Assembly: GCF_003334855.1 (NCBI RefSeq)
Contig: NZ_QOWE01000029.1
Coordinates: forward strand, 43,341-107,340
Direction: 5' to 3'
Source of the DNA: Larkinella punicea
Lineage (GTDB): Bacteria; Bacteroidota; Bacteroidia; Cytophagales; Spirosomataceae
Length of the DNA stretch: 64,000 bases
The translations under genes and the position numbers were made by a program. The notes under the pieces are model-generated. The model was not told the DNA's origin and searched no databases. It saw only the letters and a list, made by a program, of their open reading frames with translations. Below, one piece after another: positions 60,225 through 64,000 of this stretch. The first letter of the stretch is position 1, and each line of letters begins with the position of its first letter.

Positions 60225-62618
60225 TCATCTGGCCCGGTTTTGCTCCGTTTCTGCGGTCGATGTGCTGCGGTATGCAGTTCTGAGTGGTTTGCCAAAGCGG
60301 TAGGTGAGGCCGATCGTGAAAGAGGAAGTGGCATATGTCCGGTCAAAATAGATGTCCGTTTCGCCCACGCTGTAGGTTCCGGATGCATTGGTCTGGTGGA
60401 AAAGATCGTTGGCCGTAAACCGGAGTTTCCCGGCATTTTTGAAGAAATCCTTTTCCAGCCCGAGTGTTACCGTAGCCCGGCTGTTGTTGTGGTAAAGCCC
60501 GTAATACCGGTCGCCCAGGTACCAGGCCAACAATTGTATTCTGAATAAGTCTTTGATCGTGAAGGTATTGCTGGTATATGCATAGAGCTGTGGCCGCGGC
60601 TTGACCAGTTCAAAACCGTACTGGTGGTCGATGGACTGGCTCCGGCTCAGGGTGATGGTGTTGGTGGTATTCCACCAGCGGATGGTCGAAGCGACGGATC
60701 CGGTAATGAAAAAAGTATGGTCTTTTTCGAGGTTGATGCCTTTGAGCACGTAGCTGTTCGGGCCGTCTCCCCGCAAAGCAGCACCGCTGATGGGATCCAG
60801 CGTGTAGTTGTAGCCCCCGCGCAGGTCAAACTGCCGGTAATTCATCCCCATTTCAAACGAGTGAACTTTTTCAGGAACCAGGTTGGGGTTTCCCTGAATC
60901 GTCGTGAATGGATCCTGGTAAATCACCCAGGGGTTCAAAGCCTGGTAGCGGGGGCGGGTAATCTTGGCCACGTACGAAAGCCGGAGGGCCAGGTCGCCCG
61001 GAAGGGTTTTGGTCAGGAAAAGCGTGGGGAAAACTGAAAAATAGCGCTTCCGGATCACCCGCCCGGCCCCGGCGGTGGTTTTCAGGTCATACTGCGTCCA
61101 TTCGCCCCGCACCCCGGCTCCCAAGCGAAGGCGCTTGCCGATCGCTCCCGAATAATTAACATAGGCTGCGGACAACCACTCGGTATATTCGAAACGACTC
61201 GACAATTTTGGGTCAAGCTGGAAATGGGCTTCGGAGGCTGCAACCAGAAAGTCCGTTGCCGAAGCGGTAGTCGCGTACGTGAGTTTCAAGCCGGTTTCGA
61301 GCTTTGTATTGCTACTTATTACCTTCGTATAATCGGCCTGCGTACTGGAAATCGTAATGTGATAGGATTGGTTGTTTTTGAGCCGTCGGGTGAAACTGCT
61401 GTCGTTCACGGCGTTGTTTTCGTCGATCAGGTCGCGGACGTCCGTGCGAAAGCGGGCCACCTGGCTCCCCAGAAATAAAGTCGATCCGAGGGAATCCAGC
61501 GTCCGGTTATAGTTAAAAATCAGGGAGTGGTTCAGCCGTCTCTCGTTTTTGGCAAGACTGCTGTTGTAAACTCCCTGGTTAAGCGTGTCCGTGATGCGGT
61601 TCCGGCTGTACTGATTACCCCCCAGTCTATCCAGATTCCCCTTGTAACCCAGCGAGAAGTACGTTTTTTCGGAGGGATTGTATTGAACCCCGAGGCCAAA
61701 ACTGGAATATTGGCGGAGTTTACGCTGCCAGTCGGTTGTTAAATCGGAATGGAGATACTGGGCTGCGGCCGGTCGGGTGCGGGTGGTGTGCAGGATCTCG
61801 CGGTCATGGCCGGTACGCAAGGCATAGTTTGCCGCCATCGTCAGTTTCCCTTTCCGGTAATTCAGATCCGATACCGTATTACTTTCTCCACCGGCAAAAT
61901 CCGAATACGTACCCAGTTGGGTAACGGTACCAGTCAGGCCTTTTTCTACCTTCGTTTTGGTAACGATCCTGATAACCGCCTTGCCTTCGGCGTCGTACCG
62001 GGAAGAGGGATTGGCAATAATCTCGATCCGGACGATCTGGCTGACGGGAATGGCCATCAGTTGCTCATAGGTGATGGCCTGATCGTTCAGGAAAAGCAGT
62101 GCTTCGCCCTTGCCAACCACGCTCATGCGCCCTTCGTTGAACAGCACGCCCGGCGATCGTTCCAGAACCTGTGTGACCGACGGACTGCCGGCCAGAATGG
62201 TGCCGGCCACCTGTACCTCCACACTGCCGTTGCTGCCGTGTCGGACCAGCGGTGCCTGGCTGCGAATGCGCACCTCATCCAATTGAAAATGACGTTCCCG
62301 CAATACAATCACGCCAAGATCCCGTCGGGGCAGTCCCTCCCGGTGAACAAGAATAAGCGTGTCGGCGAAGGACAGGCTGCTTAAGCGGAGCACGGCATTC
62401 TGCGGGCGGATCGCCGGAAAAGACACAAGACCGTCTGGAAATAACCCGCCTTGCAGCAGGGCAGAATCCGGTAGGGAAAGCAGCCGGGCATCCACGGCAA
62501 GGGGTTCCTGGCGGGCATTGATCACCCTGGCCTGTAAAGAATACGTAGTTTGGGCGATGGCCGAGCGGGTCAGGATTAGCAGGATGCCGGTTGAAAACAG
62601 CAAGCCGGGTAGTTTCAT
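60225..62618 (-). CDS. TonB-dependent-receptor-like outer-membrane protein
   Basis: A 797-residue outer-membrane protein. Signal peptide LLFSTGILLILTRSAIAQ; a carboxypeptidase-regulatory-like Ig domain at about 25-115 (YSLQARVINARQEPLAVDAR); a plug at about 120-230 (SVTQVLERSPGVLFNEGRMS, QIVRIEIIANPSSRYDAEGK); and a long beta-barrel of the OMP_b-brl_3 type ending near TIGLTYRFGKPLRT. The barrel has many Tyr/Arg strands. The last 20 residues (STSTAETEQNRAR) extend past the expected terminal aromatic. No TonB box is clear. It follows an AraC-type regulator by 100 bases, which may control it. Substrate unknown. Confidence 0.88.
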   Translation of the reverse strand: MKLPGLLFSTGILLILTRSAIAQTTYSLQARVINARQEPLAVDARLLSLPDSALLQGGLFPDGLVSFPAIRPQNAVLRLSSLSFADTLILVHREGLPRRDLGVIVLRERHFQLDEVRIRSQAPLVRHGSNGSVEVQVAGTILAGSPSVTQVLERSPGVLFNEGRMSVVGKGEALLFLNDQAITYEQLMAIPVSQIVRIEIIANPSSRYDAEGKAVIRIVTKTKVEKGLTGTVTQLGTYSDFAGGESNTVSDLNYRKGKLTMAANYALRTGHDREILHTTRTRPAAAQYLHSDLTTDWQRKLRQYSSFGLGVQYNPSEKTYFSLGYKGNLDRLGGNQYSRNRITDTLNQGVYNSSLAKNERRLNHSLIFNYNRTLDSLGSTLFLGSQVARFRTDVRDLIDENNAVNDSSFTRRLKNNQSYHITISSTQADYTKVISSNTKLETGLKLTYATTASATDFLVAASEAHFQLDPKLSSRFEYTEWLSAAYVNYSGAIGKRLRLGAGVRGEWTQYDLKTTAGAGRVIRKRYFSVFPTLFLTKTLPGDLALRLSYVAKITRPRYQALNPWVIYQDPFTTIQGNPNLVPEKVHSFEMGMNYRQFDLRGGYNYTLDPISGAALRGDGPNSYVLKGINLEKDHTFFITGSVASTIRWWNTTNTITLSRSQSIDHQYGFELVKPRPQLYAYTSNTFTIKDLFRIQLLAWYLGDRYYGLYHNNSRATVTLGLEKDFFKNAGKLRFTANDLFHQTNASGTYSVGETDIYFDRTYATSSFTIGLTYRFGKPLRTAYRSTSTAETEQNRAR

Positions 62619-62718
62619 GGCTGATGGATTTGTTCGAATCCAAAAATCAGCGATAAACCGGCGACGATAGTTTTGAAAAAGGGAATCGGGCGTACGGATT
62701 TATAAAACCGTACGGTAT

Positions 62719-63750
62719 TTAAAGGCCAATGGACTGACGGGCAGCCTGTTGATACGTGAGGGGCGTCACGCCTTTACTTTTCCTGAAGGCGGCAAAAAAG
62801 GTCGATTTTGAATTAAAACCCACCTCATACCCAATCGCTTCCAGGGTAAACCGCTGGTCCGCGGTCATCATTTTGCAGGCTTCCGCAATCCTGAATTCAT
62901 TCACATACGTCGTAAAATTCTTGCCCAGATGTTCATTGAGCAAGGCCGAGAGCTGGTGAGCGGAGATCGGTATTTCGCGCGACAGTTCATGCAGCTTCAG
63001 ATCCGGATTTTTGTATACCTCCTTTTCAAGCATCACCTTTTCCAGTTTGGCCAGCCAGCGTTCCGCGTCGCTTTCATTGATTTTTTTAACGATGGGTTTG
63101 TCCGGTATAATCACAAAGAGTTCGTCGGTTTTTTTCCGGTAAAAAAGGATGGTCACCATCAGGTAGAAAATCAGGGAAAAGGCCAGGGCCCCACTGATGT
63201 AGACAGCGAACGGGGCGTTGATGAGGGAGGAGAAATAGAACAGGAAGATAACCGCATTGCCCGTCACGATCACGGAAATCCAGGATTCAGCCGGCTTCAG
63301 TGGATACGTCCGGGTAACAAGTTTCCCCAGCAGGTTCCGTATAGCCAGCCCTGAAGCCAGCAGAAAGCCGAACCATTGCAGGTAGATGACTTTGGCGAAA
63401 TAAGCGTTCCAAAGCCCGGGATAGACCGCATACGGGAAACGGATGCCCACGACCAGGATCATGATGGCCAGCAAGACGAGCGTCCAGCGCCAGCTTTTCG
63501 GGACTGTCGCAACCGGTTTTAGCGCCGAACGAACAAAGAAATACAAAAAGGGACCAATGAAAAAGCAGGCTGAAAGACCAATTTGCAGATAGATTTTGGG
63601 CAGCTTTCCGTCAAAATACAAAAAAACTGACTTTCCGGTTCGAATGCTCAGGGCGAGCAGCAAGGCTCCCAGAAAATAGTTGGCCACGTACTTCTTCCGG
63701 GTAAAAAATAGCAGAAACAAGCCCAGGACAAGCCCGTTGAACGCGCCCAA
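62719..63750 (-). pseudogene. AraC-type regulator with membrane N-domain, 5' end cut by an insertion
   Basis: The frame encodes about seven membrane helices (LVLGLFLLFF, YFLGALLLALSI, IGLSACFFIGPFLYFF and others) followed by a cytoplasmic AraC helix-turn-helix pair (NFTTYVNEFRIAEACKMMTA, EAIGYEVGFNSKSTFFAAFR). The only start in the remaining frame is TTG 63750. Upstream the frame stays open as SEILFFFSGLGAFNG until a TGA at 63778-63780, with no ATG. Relatives usually begin M-E-I-L-like right there, so the original start codon appears to have been replaced by the adjoining insertion sequence. It may still be translated from TTG, but is probably impaired. Confidence 0.75.
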
Positions 63751-63777
63751 TCCACTGAAAAAGAACAGGATTTCGGA

Positions 63778-64000
63778 TCAAGAGCAAAAGTTGTGGAGCA
63801 TCTTGGTTTAAGCATATAACTGCGTTAATCGATAAAGGAAAAACTCGACGTTTCTTACCCCTCTGAACTGAGTCCGGAAGGCTTTGATCTTGGCATTGAA
63901 GGATTCAGCCGACGCGTTGGTGCTGCGATTGTCAAAGTAGTTCAAGATCGTATCATAATGGTTCTGAATCGAACGGGCTACCGTGTTGAAAGCCTTGAAT
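63778..64000 (-). mobile_element. Insertion sequence, partial (ISL3/ISAon1-like)
   Basis: One end of an insertion element that runs off the window. It is recognised by the transposase C-terminus it encodes. The exact terminus is not certain, but the AraC frame breaks at about 63775-63780, which marks the likely junction. Terminal repeat and target duplication cannot be verified because the other end is outside. Confidence 0.75.
63808..64000 (-). CDS. Transposase C-terminal fragment (ISL3/ISAon1-like)
   Basis: The last 63 codons of a transposase whose start lies beyond the right edge; the stop is TAA at 63808-63810. The residues FNTVARSIQNHYDTILNYFD, then RSTNASAESFNAKIKAFRTQ and FRGVRNVEFFLYRLTQLYA, match the C-terminal DDE-domain end of ISL3/ISAon1-type transposases, where NAxAESFNxKIK contains the catalytic Glu. 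The fragment is intact up to its stop, so the element may be complete and active. Distance from stop to the probable element end is about 30 bases. Confidence 0.88.
   Translation of the reverse strand, partial: FKAFNTVARSIQNHYDTILNYFDNRSTNASAESFNAKIKAFRTQFRGVRNVEFFLYRLTQLYA

Overview
The window looks like chromosomal DNA of a Bacteroidota species, most likely a Cytophagales member near Spirosoma or Larkinella. The reasons are the protein families (DUF1460, DUF4476, DUF6580, DUF2452, OMP beta-barrel receptors of the Bacteroidota type, short MenE), the scarcity of clear Shine-Dalgarno sites, and the many lipoproteins. This is inference from families; no rRNA or tRNA gene is present to confirm it.

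Layout. 1-8.1 kb: start of a TolB-like secreted protein, a single-domain response regulator, a glycosyltransferase-like protein, an aldehyde dehydrogenase, an XRE regulator, a polytopic membrane protein and menE. 8.3-12.4 kb: a DUF2452 protein, menB, a GntR regulator, a DUF1460 amidase and a PIN toxin-antitoxin pair. 12.5-20.4 kb: an alpha-glucan locus with two divergent GH13 enzymes, beta-phosphoglucomutase, a DinB protein and a GH65 phosphorylase. Together these would turn maltodextrin into maltose, then glucose plus beta-glucose-1-phosphate, then glucose-6-phosphate.

20.4-30.2 kb: a compact seven-gene minus-strand operon that I consider the most novel part. It encodes a collagen-like lipoprotein, a DUF4476 protein, a large M19-dipeptidase-like hydrolase, a 100-residue Cys-containing protein, a secreted repeat protein, a secreted caspase-like protease and a DUF4384-like protein. 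Three of the proteins share an internally triplicated module of about 150 residues. Two copies of its coding DNA are nearly identical (11 mismatches in 473 positions, counted by eye).

30.4-41.4 kb: an orphan LuxR-type response regulator, two overlapping lipoprotein genes, an outer-membrane barrel, a methyltransferase, a marR-rph pair (predicted rifamycin phosphotransferase) and dnaK. 41.7-46.5 kb: DUF937, a nuclease-A-inhibitor-like protein and the conserved thrS-infC-rpmI-rplT translation operon, whose spacers carry very long inverted repeats. 46.8-58.4 kb: housekeeping and hypothetical genes (TPR lipoprotein, rRNA-type methyltransferase with an EVE protein, DinB, ECF sigma factor, DUF421, DUF6580, bestrophin, transglutaminase, short hydantoinase, HDAC-like deacetylase, SDR). 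58.5-64 kb: small proteins, an outer-membrane receptor and an AraC-type regulator whose 5' end is cut by an insertion sequence that runs off the right edge.

A second layer is the set of intergenic inverted repeats. At least eight spacers are filled by long perfect or near-perfect palindromes, several much longer than ordinary terminators. No CRISPR array, tRNA, rRNA or prophage was seen.
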